A stretch of DNA of 64,000 nt, taken from Chinchilla lanigera. Lineage: Eukaryota; Chordata; Mammalia; Rodentia; Chinchillidae. A program made the position numbers and the translations under genes. The stretch is from positions 7,983,506 through 8,047,505 of the forward strand of contig NW_004955475.1 in assembly GCF_000276665.1 (NCBI RefSeq). Direction: 5' to 3'. Below the pieces are notes generated by a model, which ran no database searches, was not told the origin of the DNA, and worked only from the letters and a program-made list of their open reading frames with translations. This document shows, in pieces, positions 10,695-21,097 of this stretch; positions within the stretch are counted from its first letter, which is position 1, and each line of letters opens with the position of its first letter.

Positions 10695-11183
10695 AATAAG
10701 TGTGGGAGAAGCAAGTGGGAGTATTACGAGAGGGACTAATGGCAATGTGTCTTTTACTGTGATAAATTTCCTGAAGAGAGGAGCTGCTAAGCAAGTGCCA
10801 CCTTGCACAGTGAAAACTTCAGTGCTCCATTCATGCAGATCTCACTGGACTTATTAGACCTGACCCAACAGCAGCAATAGCATTAATGTGATACCAGACA
10901 TGAGCCAGAACAAAGCTGCTTGCCATAGTGGGAATCTCTATAATGGCTCTGCTCAAAAACCATGCCAATTATCCCTCTATTGGCAGGGTGGCAGAAGCTA
11001 ATTAAAAGCACATGTCTAAAGGAACAGTCCTAAATATCACTAGGCTCACCTCTTTGATTGAGGGGTGCCTACCACGTGACATAAGAAAATCCCAAGGATT
11101 TGAAATCTCAATGAGAAGTATGACAGATTAATCATCAAAGCAGGAAGGCTGGTTAGGAAGGCAATTATAAAAACAAAGCAGAG

Positions 11184-11390
11184 TAGCTGGGCTGGTGATG
11201 TATGCCTGCAATCCCAGCATTCTGGAAGTGTGCAGCATGAGGATTTCAAGTTTAAGCCCAGTCTGGAAAACTCAGTGACTTAGCAAGACTGTCTCAAAAT
11301 AAAAAAAAAAAAAAAAAAAACAATAGAAGGACTGTGAACATATCTCAGCATGAAGGTCCTGAGTTTAATCTTCAGTACAAACAAACAAAC
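11184..11390 (+). repeat. B1-dID composite SINE
   Basis: B1-like left part ('gctgggctggtgatgtatgc', CAATCCCAGCATTCTGG), 'gactgtctcaaaataaaa', then a degraded ID part 'catatctcagcatgaaggtc' and an ACAA repeat tail. Confidence 0.85.
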
Positions 11391-11404
11391 AAAGAACAAC
11401 AAAA

Positions 11405-11640
11405 GTAAATACCACAAGGCACAGTAGGCAAAGCCTCTGAGAGCACTGCCTCAGCTCCTGGAGGAAGAAAGAACTGGAAGACCAAGGCAGAAGTATCACA
11501 AATTCAAGCCCAGCCTGGGAACTTTGCAAGACCCTGACTCAAAATATAAAATAAGAAATTAAAAAAAGGACTGAAGATGTATGTACCTCAGTGCAATGGC
11601 TCTGGGTTCAATCCTCAAAACTTCCCCCCAATAAAAAGAA
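11405..11640 (+). repeat. B1-dID composite SINE, older
   Basis: 'aattcaagcccagcctggga', 'gcaagaccctgactcaaaat', then 'gtacctcagtgcaatggctc' and 'gggttcaatcctcaaaactt'. Confidence 0.75.
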
Positions 11641-11769
11641 ATATTATTATTTGTGATACTTATACAAATACGCAATCCTATCTAAGGATAAAACCGGTTT
11701 CAAGCAATATGTATATTAGCCCCGAAGTTAACATGCACAGGGAGTAGAAAGACTATGCAGGAAATGTAT

Positions 11770-11950
11770 GTCTTAGCTCTACTACTAATTAATGGTGCAA
11801 TCTTAACGATGTACTAAAGTTCTCTAAGACTTAATTTTTCATCTGTTAATTTGGGGCAATAACATATTCCCTCTCAGATTAAATTACAGAGTACATGATA
11901 AAGTGCCTGTATCCTATAAAGTAATTTGCAAATGGTAGTTTTTACCCACA
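11770..11950 (-). repeat. MIR SINE relic
   Basis: 'cttaatttttcatctgttaa', 'tttggggcaataacatattc' and 'aaagtgcctgtatcctataa' follow the reverse MIR layout (TCATCTGTAAAATGGGG then the AGTGCCTGGCA end). Confidence 0.65.
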
Positions 11951-12460
11951 TCAACGTCAATATCCACATGCAAGAAATCAGTCAGCCTGAGTGGTATCAT
12001 GTACACACATCCCAGCCTTGCGGCTGCCCAATATAAATACCCTAGAGCCCAAACCTAACTGAATTCATATTAGAGTTGTTTCCTCCTCACAAATGTATTC
12101 TCTAAATTCCACAGATCATGGGTGGTAGATTATAGAAGATCTGTCTCAGTTGTTGCATCTCATCAATCTTCTATGAAGCAAAGACCAGCAAAACAACTAG
12201 CACCATAACTTCAGACTCCCTGAGCCTTCCCCTACTCCATTCCCACAGATTTGTAAAAATGCTTGGCTGCACTCAGGCCAACAAGAAAGGGTGTATTCTG
12301 GGCATGAGGCACCGAACAGAAAATAACTCTCTTCTCTCTTGAGGTGAAGTGATTCTGAAAAAAACAACTGCAGGCTAAGCAAAGAAAGGTTGGTGAAGTG
12401 AAGAGTAGAGACTGTGTTAGGCACAGTGACATGGCACAGGAGGCAGGAGTGTGACAGATC
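11951..12460. other. Intronic sequence, nothing recognised
   Basis: No repeats or frames that I can support. Confidence 0.4.
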
Positions 12461-12462
12461 TC

Positions 12463-12560
12463 TGAGTTCAATACTGGCTCTATGACCTTAGGGAAGGGAT
12501 ATCTCCTCTTGGGCCTCAGTTTCCTCATCTGAAATATGAAAGTGTTGAAGGAGATATTTT
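12463..12560 (-). repeat. MIR SINE relic
   Basis: 'ctggctctatgaccttaggg' and 'ctcagtttcctcatctgaaa' are the most conserved MIR blocks, in reverse orientation. Confidence 0.75.
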
Positions 12561-12627
12561 CTCTTAAGGGCCATTGAAATGTATGATTCCATTTCTGGCA
12601 AGATGTAGCCCATTAGTCAAAAAGGAA

Positions 12628-12755
12628 GCAGGGTATGGTAGCACACACCTGTAGTCTCAGCTGCTGCTGAGGCTGAGACAGAAGGATCACTTGAGCCCAG
12701 GAGTTCAAGGCTACACTGGACAATACAGCAAAGTCCCAATTTCAAAAGAAAAAGA
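12628..12755 (+). repeat. B1 / 7SL-derived SINE, older copy
   Basis: 'gcagggtatggtagcacaca', CCTGTAGTCTCAGCTGCTG and 'gcccaggagttcaaggctac' follow the 7SL-derived layout without the internal duplication. Confidence 0.85.
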
Positions 12756-12759
12756 ATAG

Positions 12760-14070
12760 AAAATGAATGGTTAAACAACATCTGTTCTTCCCAGGGAAAA
12801 ACAAACAAAATGCCAAGAAAACTCAGCTTTCCCTGCCATTCCATTCCGCTGGCGTGGCCATCCAATTGCTAACTGAGCTGCCTCCACTTGATTTCCCATT
12901 TACTTTCATTACACAGCACTATCCCTGTAATCCCTGAAATGCCAAGCATGGATTCTAGCAGACAAATCTTTCAACCAAACAAGGAAAGGTACCAATATTT
13001 GCCATGTTTAAGAGCAAGAGACATTAGCATGGAGACAATGATGGTAGGGACATTCTCTTTACAACTCTCCTGATTTTGTTTGTTCTGCTCTAAACAAAAG
13101 TTAAAAGGAACAGCTACAAAACACCTCAATGGCCTATTACCCATCTCCTCCCCCCACCTAATGAATTCAGGATGGATAAATTCAGGATTAGTCTCCAGCT
13201 GTCAACTGCCACATGCATAATACATATTTTTCCAATCACAAGGAACGGGCTTTTCCACGACAGCTTGGCTCTGGAAATAGTTGGAAGCTGAAGTGTGGCT
13301 CTCCTGCTTTTGGGAAGTCCTTAATTAAAACCTTTTACAAAGAACTGCCTTGAAGTTCCTAATATGGTACTGTAGTGCTAGGTCTACTGGTTGCCACTTG
13401 TGAGAAATTCCATGCTGCCTTAGGACAAAAATAATTTGGCGGCAGGGATTTGTCACCCTTTAGTAATGCCACATATTCACCAATGTATACTACCCAGTAC
13501 ACGAAAAGCCAACTGTTTGCCCATAAGAGTTTGACAGATGAGCAGAGAAGAGGCCTGGAACTACCCAATCAGCTAGTGTAGACTCAGGAAAGGAAACAAA
13601 GAGGGCAACTGTCACACCACCAGGATGTATTGCCATCTTTGTATGACAAAGCAAGACAACACAACCAGACCTAATTAAATTGGGGCTAGACTGCTCAACA
13701 GGAAAACCACCTGAGCCTAACCATGCATAATAGGGGCAAAGATTGAAAAAGAACCTTCCAGTAATGTAGTGTTTCTCTGCCAATTGAGTCATTTCAAACA
13801 AAAACACCTCCAGCCCCAGTAAACAGCATCCAGACAGTCTGAATGTAAGGTGCTTGCTTCATAGCCTGGAATGGGACAGCAGGAAATCCTCTCCTGGCCC
13901 CATTTGGACTCTAGGTCTAGGTCTCTGGAGGAGCAATTCTGTCTCTTGGCTTCCTTTTTCCTGGATATAAACCCAGTGGAATAGATGTGAAGTTTTCTAA
14001 ACAAGCTACCAGGTCTGATTTCTATAAGGAAGAAACAAAGGCAGATCTTAGTGTCTTAAGTAAGATAAGC
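12760..14070. other. Unique intron sequence
   Basis: No repeat family recognised over 1.3 kb. Overlapping minus-strand frames at 13359-14004 (69-105 codons) have no coding signature. Confidence 0.45.
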
Positions 14071-14076
14071 AACTCT

Positions 14077-14245
14077 AGCTGGATGTGGTAGCTATAACCC
14101 CAGGGTCTTGGAAGGATGGCAAATTTGAGCCTAGCCAGCCAACTTAGCAATTTAGTGAGGTCTTATCTCAAAATAAAAGACAAAAAAGGCTGGGGATGTA
14201 GGTCTATATGAAGGCTCTGGGTTCAATCCCTAGTACCGAAAAAAA
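14077..14245 (+). repeat. B1-dID composite SINE
   Basis: 'gctggatgtggtagctataa', 'gaggtcttatctcaaaataa', then 'ggctggggatgtaggtctat', 'ggttcaatccctagtaccg' and an A run. Confidence 0.9.
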
Positions 14246-14424
14246 ATATCAAGACAAACACCTCTATTTCTCCAAGCATAATGTTCAGTTTTTTTAACAT
14301 ATGGCTCTGAGATATTACTTGTATACCATAAAATTCAAAGTGTGCAATTAAGTGGGTGTTATTATACTGAGTTGTGTCATCTTCAGCATAATCTAACCTT
14401 AGAAAAGGCTCATGACCCCAAAAA

Positions 14425-14830
14425 CAAATGACAATCATAATAGGGGTTTATTTCTGGATTCTGAATCCTATTTCATTGATCTCTCTATCTTTATGCCAAG
14501 GCCACACTGTTTTCATTAGTGTGGCTTAGTAATATGCTTTGAAATTCCAGAGGATGAGTCCTCCAGCTACACATACTCTTCTTCAAGACTATTTTGACTC
14601 ATCAGGGTCTCTTCATTTCTCAATGAATGTTAAGATTTGCTTATCAGACAGGAACAGGAAGTAAAAAGAATTAAGATGTGTTATGTACATGTACCCACTC
14701 CTCATGATGAATGTAATCATTATGTACTGAAAACATGTACTAACAAAAGTAAAAAGATTTTGGAAAGATTTGCTTACAATATGGTAGGGATGCTGCTGAA
14801 TCTGTAAATCAATTCAGGGAGTATTGCCAC
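14425..14830 (-). mobile_element. L1 ORF2 fragment
   Basis: Plus-strand text 'tatttcattgatctctctat', 'ggccacactgttttcattag' and 'gatgagtcctccagctacac' is the reverse complement of a conserved ORF2 segment; 14777-14825 ('gctgctgaatctgtaaatca') continues it. A second L1 piece is inserted inside. Confidence 0.75.
14644..14764 (+). mobile_element. 5'-truncated L1 3' end inserted in an older L1
   Basis: Contains 'gttatgtacatgtacccact' and 'gtactgaaaacatgtactaa', the 3'UTR end of the local L1 type. AAGATTTGCTTA is duplicated at 14632-14643 and 14765-14776. Confidence 0.85.
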
Positions 14831-15310
14831 TATTTTCATTACTTTTCTCTCCTTACTGAGACAAAATACCTGATGCCCACAATTAAGGAAGGAAAGGTTT
14901 ATTTAGCTTACACTTCCTGGAGGTTTCAGTCTGTAATCAGCTGCCTCCAAGGCAGGGTGGGAGGGCACAAGGGCAACACTTCAAGGCAGCACAAGACAGC
15001 AAAGCAGCAAGAGCACAAGGGGGACATGAACAAGCCCCTTTTCCTCCCTTCTATTGTAAGCAGGCTCCCCCCACCCAGGTGGTGTGTAGTACATAATCTC
15101 CATGCCCTCCTCCTGCACAGGCTCAGGATGAATACAAAGTAAGGACCCGCCCCCTGCTCAATCACTTAGTTAGCCTTCTAAACTTCTCACATTGACACAA
15201 TGGACACACACAGTAAGGGTGTGTCCTTTTCACCCCAGCATATAGAACCGCTGAGTCAGGTAGTTAAGCCTCTAGACTCCTCAAGTTGAGACAATGTATC
15301 AACCATAACA
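14831..15310 (-). mobile_element. Solo MaLR-type LTR
   Basis: On the minus strand it starts TGTTATGGTTGATACATTG at 15310 and shows 'gtaagctaaataaacctttc' (AATAAA) near its 3' end. Flanks GCCAC (14826-14830) and GCCAT (15311-15315) are a one-mismatch 5-bp target duplication. Its 5' half is homologous to the LTR at 42170; the 3' half is not. Confidence 0.8.
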
Positions 15311-15334
15311 GCCATCAAAACAAAATTAAACCAC

Positions 15335-15515
15335 TACAGGTGGTACTGGGTATTGAACCTTTGCACTGAGCTATACTTCCATCCCTTTTTATTTTTTTTA
15401 TTTTGAAATGGGAGTCTCACTAAATTGCTCAGGCAAGACTAGAACTTAAATCCGCTTTCCTGGGATCCTGAGCTGTGGGGGTTACAGTCATGCACCACAC
15501 TGTCTGGCTAAAATT
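15335..15515 (-). repeat. B1-dID composite SINE
   Basis: Reverse ID part ('ggtattgaacctttgcactg'), TTTATTTTTTTTATTTTG linker, and reverse B1 ('gggagtctcactaaattgct', 'gttacagtcatgcaccacac'). Confidence 0.88.
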
Positions 15516-16185
15516 TGTATCTAAATGTCCAACCTTTAGGCTCCACCACAACAATTTCTATTAAGTGATATTTTTTTCTGTGCAGAAACTATACTTTCCT
15601 AATTCATTACATGTCTGTTTTATTGTTGTTGAAAAGTGGGCATTTCAGAAAACATAATCTGGAAATCAGATCCTGCCTCCCAGGTTGTGTTGCTAGTGTT
15701 GTTTTTATTGTCGTTGCTCTTTCTATAGTATCTTTTCTGTACTAACTGTAATTTCTGTTGTCCTTATAGCATGCAGTCAATGAAATCTCTGCTTGGTTGG
15801 TTTTGTGGTCCAGAAGTAATAATTCAGACAGTTCCTTAAATGTCTGAAACCACAAAGACTTCAACTTTTTGCTGAAGGGTTCTGTCTGCATGTTGGGGCA
15901 AACGTTAAACAGTCAGACAGTTTACAATTCTGCCTTAAGTGCAGTCACAATTGAGAAATTAAGGCCCTCTCAGGTTTTTATCCGAGCACATGCACCAGCT
16001 GCAACACATGAGTGGCCTTCTGTAGCATCAGGAATATGTCAGAGCTTTCCAAAGTCATCTGACTTCCCAGGTATTTTATGTTTCTGCCCAGCCTCTTATT
16101 TGTGCAAATGGTATCAAAGTTTGATATAGCTGTGATGTTAAACTCCCAAGAGATACTGTTTTTCTACCAAAGTAGCTCTATGTCG
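15516..16185. other. Possible old L1 sequence, minus orientation, and unassigned DNA
   Basis: T-rich on the plus strand with phrases such as 'aaatgtccaacctttaggct' that look like an old L1 in reverse. Too decayed to assign firmly. Confidence 0.3.
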
Positions 16186-16189
16186 AGAG

Positions 16190-16798
16190 TGTGAGTCTTC
16201 ACTTTGCACTTCCTCCATGGCCTCAGGAATGAGATGCCTGCCTGTGAGGTGTGGGTCCACACCCTGCCCTTCCTCCATTATCACTGGGAAGCTGGTGCCA
16301 GAGAACAGAATGTTAGTCTACATTCTGCGCTTCCTCCATTGCCTCAGGATGGCAGTTCCACTGGCAGGAGAATACATCTGCATTCCACCCTTCCTCTATT
16401 GTCCCCAGGATCACAGTGCTGGTGAGTAGAATGTGAGTCTGCATTCTGTGCTTCCTGCATTGCCCTGGGAAGATGGTGCCAGCAACTGGATTGTGAGTCT
16501 ACACTCTGCGCTTCCTCCATTACACCAGGACAGCAAGCCTGGGGAGCAGAGGCTGAGCCCAAGCTCAACCCTCCCATCATTGTTCCTAGGATGGCAGCAG
16601 TGCTGGTGAGAGGATCGAGAGGAACGTAGGCCCATGCTGTGTGTCCTCTGTTGCCCTGGAACTGCAGTGTTGGCCAGTGGAGGGTAGGTCTACACTCTGT
16701 GCTTCCTCCATTGGCCCCAGGACAGCACTGGCAGCAAGAGGAGTGTGTGTCTGTGCTTTGTGCTTCCTTCATTGACATGGGAGAGCTTGCCAGTGAAA
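16190..16798 (+). repeat. About 10 copies of a roughly 60-bp tandem repeat, probable L1 5'UTR promoter array
   Basis: Units start near 16190, 16248, 16309, 16370, 16430, 16490, 16551, 16614, 16681 and 16741. Each has the pattern GTGAGTCTACACTCTGTGC, TTCCTCCATTG, then CAGGATGGCAGTGCCAG and an A/G-rich end. The array is GC-richer than the surroundings and abuts an L1 ORF1 region in the same orientation. This is the layout of rodent L1 monomer promoters, though mouse monomers are about 200 bp. The 169-codon minus-strand frame over it (16344-16853) is a product of the periodicity. Confidence 0.75.
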
Positions 16799-18568
16799 GG
16801 AATACGGTGGTGCTCATGAGAGAACTGATGGTGGTGCCCACTGGAGGAAACATCTTGAGGAACAGACACCTCCTGGGAAAGCCTCAACATCAGTGATAAG
16901 GTTATCTAACATTAGAAATCTAAAAGCATCATCACAGAAAACAAAATAAAATAGAAAATGACAAGACAAAAAAGCAAAATGGAATCTTAATTGCCCAGCA
17001 CAAGTCCAGAACACAAAGAGATAGAGGAAATCAGAAATCAACAAATGGAACTTTCTAAAATGACAGCAGTAGAAATAAAAAACAATAAATGGAAGAGGAC
17101 ATAGAAAAAATTATCTCTAAGTTTCAAAAAGAAATCACTATCACCTGAAAAGCCAATGAACGAGACTCAGATTCCTCTGGCACTCAAAAAAAAAAAAAAA
17201 AAAAAAAAAAAAAGCCTGGAGAAAACCAGACACAGATAAACAAACAGAGGAGCTCAACAAAACAATGGAAACCATGAATGCCAAACATAGACAAGAAATA
17301 GAATCAATGAAATATATCCAAACAGAAATGCAGGAGATTAGAAACTCCAATGAAAGTATATGCAGCAGACTGAATGAAGGCAAGGATGGAATATCAGATC
17401 TAGAAGACAGGAATGCAACTAGCAACCAGGATAAGAAAGATATCTTAAAAATCTGAAGTGACCACGAAAAATCAATCCAACAGCTACAAGATGAAGCATC
17501 TCCAAAATAGGTCATTATTAGCTAACAAAACATGTTTAAGTAAATGTGGAAGAATTGAAATCATCCCATGCATATTCTCTGATCATAGTACAATGAAACT
17601 GGAAACCAGTGACAAAGGAAATCACAAAAACTACATTAACACATGAAAATTGAACCACATCCTTCTGAACATTCAATGGGTCACAGAGGAAATAAAAGAT
17701 GAAATTAAAAAGTATATAGAATTAAACAATAATGCCGATACAACATATCAAAACTATGGGATGCAATGAAAGCAGTCCTACAAGAGAAATTTATAACAAT
17801 GAACTCACATATTAGGAAAACAGAACAAGCTCAAATAAACAACCTAACACAGAACCTCAAACTTCTAGAAAAAGAACAAACCCAAAGCTCATACAAAGGA
17901 GGAAATTATAAGGATAAGAGCAAAAATTAATGCAATAGAGACTAAGAAAACAATACAAAGAATCAATGAATGGAAAAGTTGGTTCTTTGAAAGAATAAAT
18001 AAAATTGATAAACCATTAGGCAACCTCATCAAAAAGAGAAAAGAAAGAACACAAATCCAAAAAATTAGGAATGAAATGGGGGACATCACAACAGATTCCA
18101 CAGAAATCCAGGCGATCATCAATATCTACTACGCAAACCTATCTTCTAATAAGATGGAAAACACAGAAGAAATGGACAGATTCCTAGACACAATCAAATT
18201 GCCAAAACTAAATCAAGAAGATATAAAAATTCTAAATAAACCAGTATCAGCCAATGAAATTGAAAATGTAATTAAAAATTTACCACCAAAGAAAAGCCCA
18301 GGCCCTGACAAATTCACTGCTGAATTCTACAAGAAATTTAGAGAACTAATGCCCCTAATGCTGAAACTCTTTAAAGAAATTGAAAGGGAAACAATACTTC
18401 CAAAATCATTCCTGGAAGCAAGTATTACCCTGATTCTAAAACCAGAGCAAAACCCAACCAAGAAAGAAAACTACAGGCCAATTTCCCTAACGACACTGAT
18501 GCAAACATCCTTAATAAGATACTGGCAAATGGAATGCAACAAATCATCAAGAAGATTATACATCATGG
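16799..18568 (+). mobile_element. L1 copy 1: ORF1 remnant fused to ORF2 by a large internal deletion
   Basis: 16870-17495 matches the first half of L1 ORF1. Its coiled-coil segment at 17265-17456 starts METMNAKHRQ and parallels residues 96-158 of the second copy's ORF1. At about 17495 the sequence jumps to the end of the ORF2 endonuclease (ISDHS-type motif near 17577, S-D-H-S-T). It then runs through the inter-domain region to the start of the reverse transcriptase (18076-18560, ending in a Y-R-P-I-S-L block). The RNA-binding part of ORF1, most of the endonuclease and all RT catalytic residues are missing. Confidence 0.88.
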
Positions 18569-19874
18569 ATTTTAAGGGGTCAGCAGCAAGACAGTGGAGT
18601 GTTAAGCAACAGAGAAAGAACTTCGAGTGTTGCCATCCAAACACTAGAATGTAACAACGTGTGGAGGTTGAGGAGGAGGGAGGTGAGTCCCCCAACCCAG
18701 AAAGGAACTTAGATGCAAATTTAAGCCCACCGAGAGAGTGAAGAGAGAAACTTCAACAAAGAAGGAGGTAACCAAGCATACCTTCTCCCCAAGACAGGAC
18801 ACACTGTATGAAAGGAGCAGTTCAAACCTGCGGACACATGGCAAGCAAGTGCTGGCAACCACAGAGACCTCCAAGGAGAGACTCAGCAGTTGAGGGGAAC
18901 AGCAGATGTAAAGTACTGCACTGGATACCCTGGAGGCTGCACAAATTGTAGGTGAGTGAGGAGGGCTCAGCTGCCCTGCATGAGAGATTGAGGAGGGCTC
19001 AGCTGCCCTGCATGAGAGATTGGCTGGGAACCATTTTGGAGCGGGACCCATAGAACTCGAAACTCAGAGCAGCTGATAGCTCCATCTAGTGGCTCCAAGC
19101 TGGGCTCAGGCCCACGAAATGTGTGCTGATAGCTACAAGCCACCAGAGGGTGGAGGCTCGCTGGCTTTTTGGTATAAATCAATACGGGATGCTGTCTACA
19201 TGAGTTGCTTACTAGCAACAGCAGAGACAAACCTTGAAGTGGACTTTTTGTTGCTGTTGATGTTGTTCGTCTTTTGGCTTGTTTGTTTGTTTGATTGTTT
19301 TTGTTTCCTCTCTCCACTGCTTGTTTTTTTCTCTTTTGTAGCTTTTCTTCTTTTCCTTTCTTTTCTTTTTGTTTTTCCTTCCTCTCTTTCTCCTTCATTG
19401 TTTGAAATTGTGTCTTTATGAGGGTGAACACAGTGTCTAGCCTCTTTGAACTTGTGGTTCTATTCAGTTCCTCTTTTTAATCTATTGCTCCTCTCCCACC
19501 AACCTGCCACACCAGCTTGCCTAAGTTAGCATGATCCTCCTTTATTCTCCAGCCTTCTAATCTCTTCCTCCTCTTCCACTTCTCTATTTTCTCCCTAACC
19601 CATTTTAAATTTTAACCCCTGAGGGCAAAATTGACATACTAAGGACTTGTATACTACATACACTTTTCGGTTTATTTAGATTTTTGTTATATAATCACAA
19701 ATCTAGTTCATATGGGTAAAGGTAGCAAACTCAAGGTTACATTAGTTCGTGATTTTCTCGGCTGTGCTTTATGTTACTATTACTGGTACCACTAGAGCCA
19801 AAAGTGACTTAATTGTTCTAAACAGCTGTTACAAACATCAACCCAGGAATTAAACTAAAAAAAGAGAAAAGAAA
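18569..19874 (+). mobile_element. L1 copy 2: 5'UTR
   Basis: Begins 'ttttaaggggtcagcagcaa' directly after copy 1. GC-rich in the first 600 bases, T-rich at 19240-19600. It includes a perfect 32-base tandem duplication at 18958-18989 and 18990-19021 (GAGGAGGGCTCAGCTGCCCT...). No 60-bp array is present, so the promoter differs from that of copy 1. The frames at 18644-19431 are UTR shadows. Confidence 0.75.
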
Positions 19875-21045
19875 ATGAGACACTTAAACAAGATGCAACC
19901 CCAAACATCATTAAAGGCAAACCCAGGAGGCAATGAGGTGGGTAAATCTGAAAACCACCCACCTGGCCTCTTTGAAGTAGTAGCAACAAATCAACTGAAT
20001 GAGGCTCTAGAAAAAATCAATTCAGAAATAATCTCTCAGTTTACTACAGAAATGGTGTCCACAATGAAAATCATGCTTAGTGATTCGAGAGTAGATACAG
20101 ACAAGAAAATAGATGAACTGAAAAAAATTATGGAAACCATGAATGCTCAGCATAGGAAAGAAATGGAATCCATAAGCCAGACTCAAGCAGATATCCAGGA
20201 TAATAAAAATCCATTGAAAAGTATTCACAACAGATTAAGTCAGTGTGAGGACAGAATCTCAGATATAGAAGACAGGGTTGCAGCTAGTCACCATGAAAAG
20301 AAAGATTTCTTAAAAATCGCAAGACACCATGAAAAATCAATACAACAGATACTAGATGATACAAAGAGGAATAACAAGAATAATTGCAGTTGATGAAAAA
20401 GCAGGAGATAGCACAAATAATATTAAAAAACTGCTCAGAAGTCATGACAAAAAACTTCCCTGGTACAGAAAAAAAAATTGACATACACTAAGTGAGGCAT
20501 ATAGAACTCCAATGGGCCATGACCAAAAAAAAATCTACAGCCTGGCGTGTCATAGTCAAGATTCCAGAAATTCAACGCAAGAATAGAATATTAACAGCTG
20601 TTAGGGAAAAGAGACAAATTACCTATAAAGGAAAGCCCATCAGAACCATAGCTGATTTCTCAACACAAACCCTCAAGTCAAGGAGAGCTTAGTTTGTTTG
20701 TTTGTTGTTTTTTTTTTTTGTACCAGCAATTGAACTCAGGACCTTGCACTTGCCAGGCAGGCACTTGTGCCACTGAGCTGTATCTCTGGCCTGGAGAGTT
20801 TGGAGTGAAGTATTTCACACTCTAAAGGAAAACAACCTTCAACAGAGATTGATGTACCCTGCAAAACTATCTTTCAAAACCAATGCAGAAATAAGATACT
20901 TCTATGACAAAGAACAGCTGAGGAACTTTAGGACCACCAAACCAGCACTCCAAAATATTTCAAAAGACATTCCAGAAAGAGAAAACAAGGGCTACAACCC
21001 TATAAACTCCAACAGAAGGAATTCAACAGGAAAGGCAAACAACTA
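19875..21045 (+). pseudogene. L1 copy 2: ORF1 pseudogene
   Basis: ORF1p is the trimeric RNA-binding chaperone of the L1 particle. The first 172 codons (to 20393) cover the N-terminus and coiled coil, with D-I-E-D-R-V at about residues 130-135. The frame then shifts. The RRM end and C-terminal domain are readable in another frame at 20492-20692 (K-G-K-P-I-R block) and 20849-21046 (Y-P-A-K-L-S-F, then D-K-E-Q-L-R-N-F). A stop, a frameshift and an ID insertion disable it. Confidence 0.9.
20691..20792 (-). repeat. ID SINE inside L1 ORF1
   Basis: T run, TGTACCAGCAATTGAACTCA, then the ID head in reverse ending 'gtatctctggcct'. Near-perfect duplication GGAGAGCTT (20682-20690) / GGAGAGTTT (20793-20801). 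Confidence 0.93.
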
Positions 21046-21097
21046 AACAAAGGGAGGGAAAAGAGAAAAACAGGAGGAGCCAACAACAGGAAATAAC

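Larger units (their letters stand above)
10200..10770 (+). pseudogene. Mariner-like transposase relic, split by a B1 and a retroposed fragment
   Basis: Translating 10233-10300 gives P-Y-S-L-D-L-I-P-C-D-F followed by K-I-K-M-T-M-K-G-K. This is the third catalytic-acid block of mariner transposases (PYSPDLAPCDFFLF). After the B1, 10431-10535 reads I-Q-D-T-E-A-T-M-T-V-Q-L-K, and the tail resumes after 10705. The relic has an in-frame stop and frameshifts and lacks its N-terminal half, so it is inactive. Confidence 0.75.

Noticed and set aside
16344..16853. 169-codon minus-strand frame with repeated C/S/H-rich units
   Set aside because: It is a read-through of the 60-bp tandem array; its periodic peptide follows the DNA repeat, and the array belongs to an L1 on the other strand.
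19089..19431. 110- and 154-codon frames on opposite strands
   Set aside because: T-rich/lysine-rich low-complexity shadows in the L1 5'UTR.
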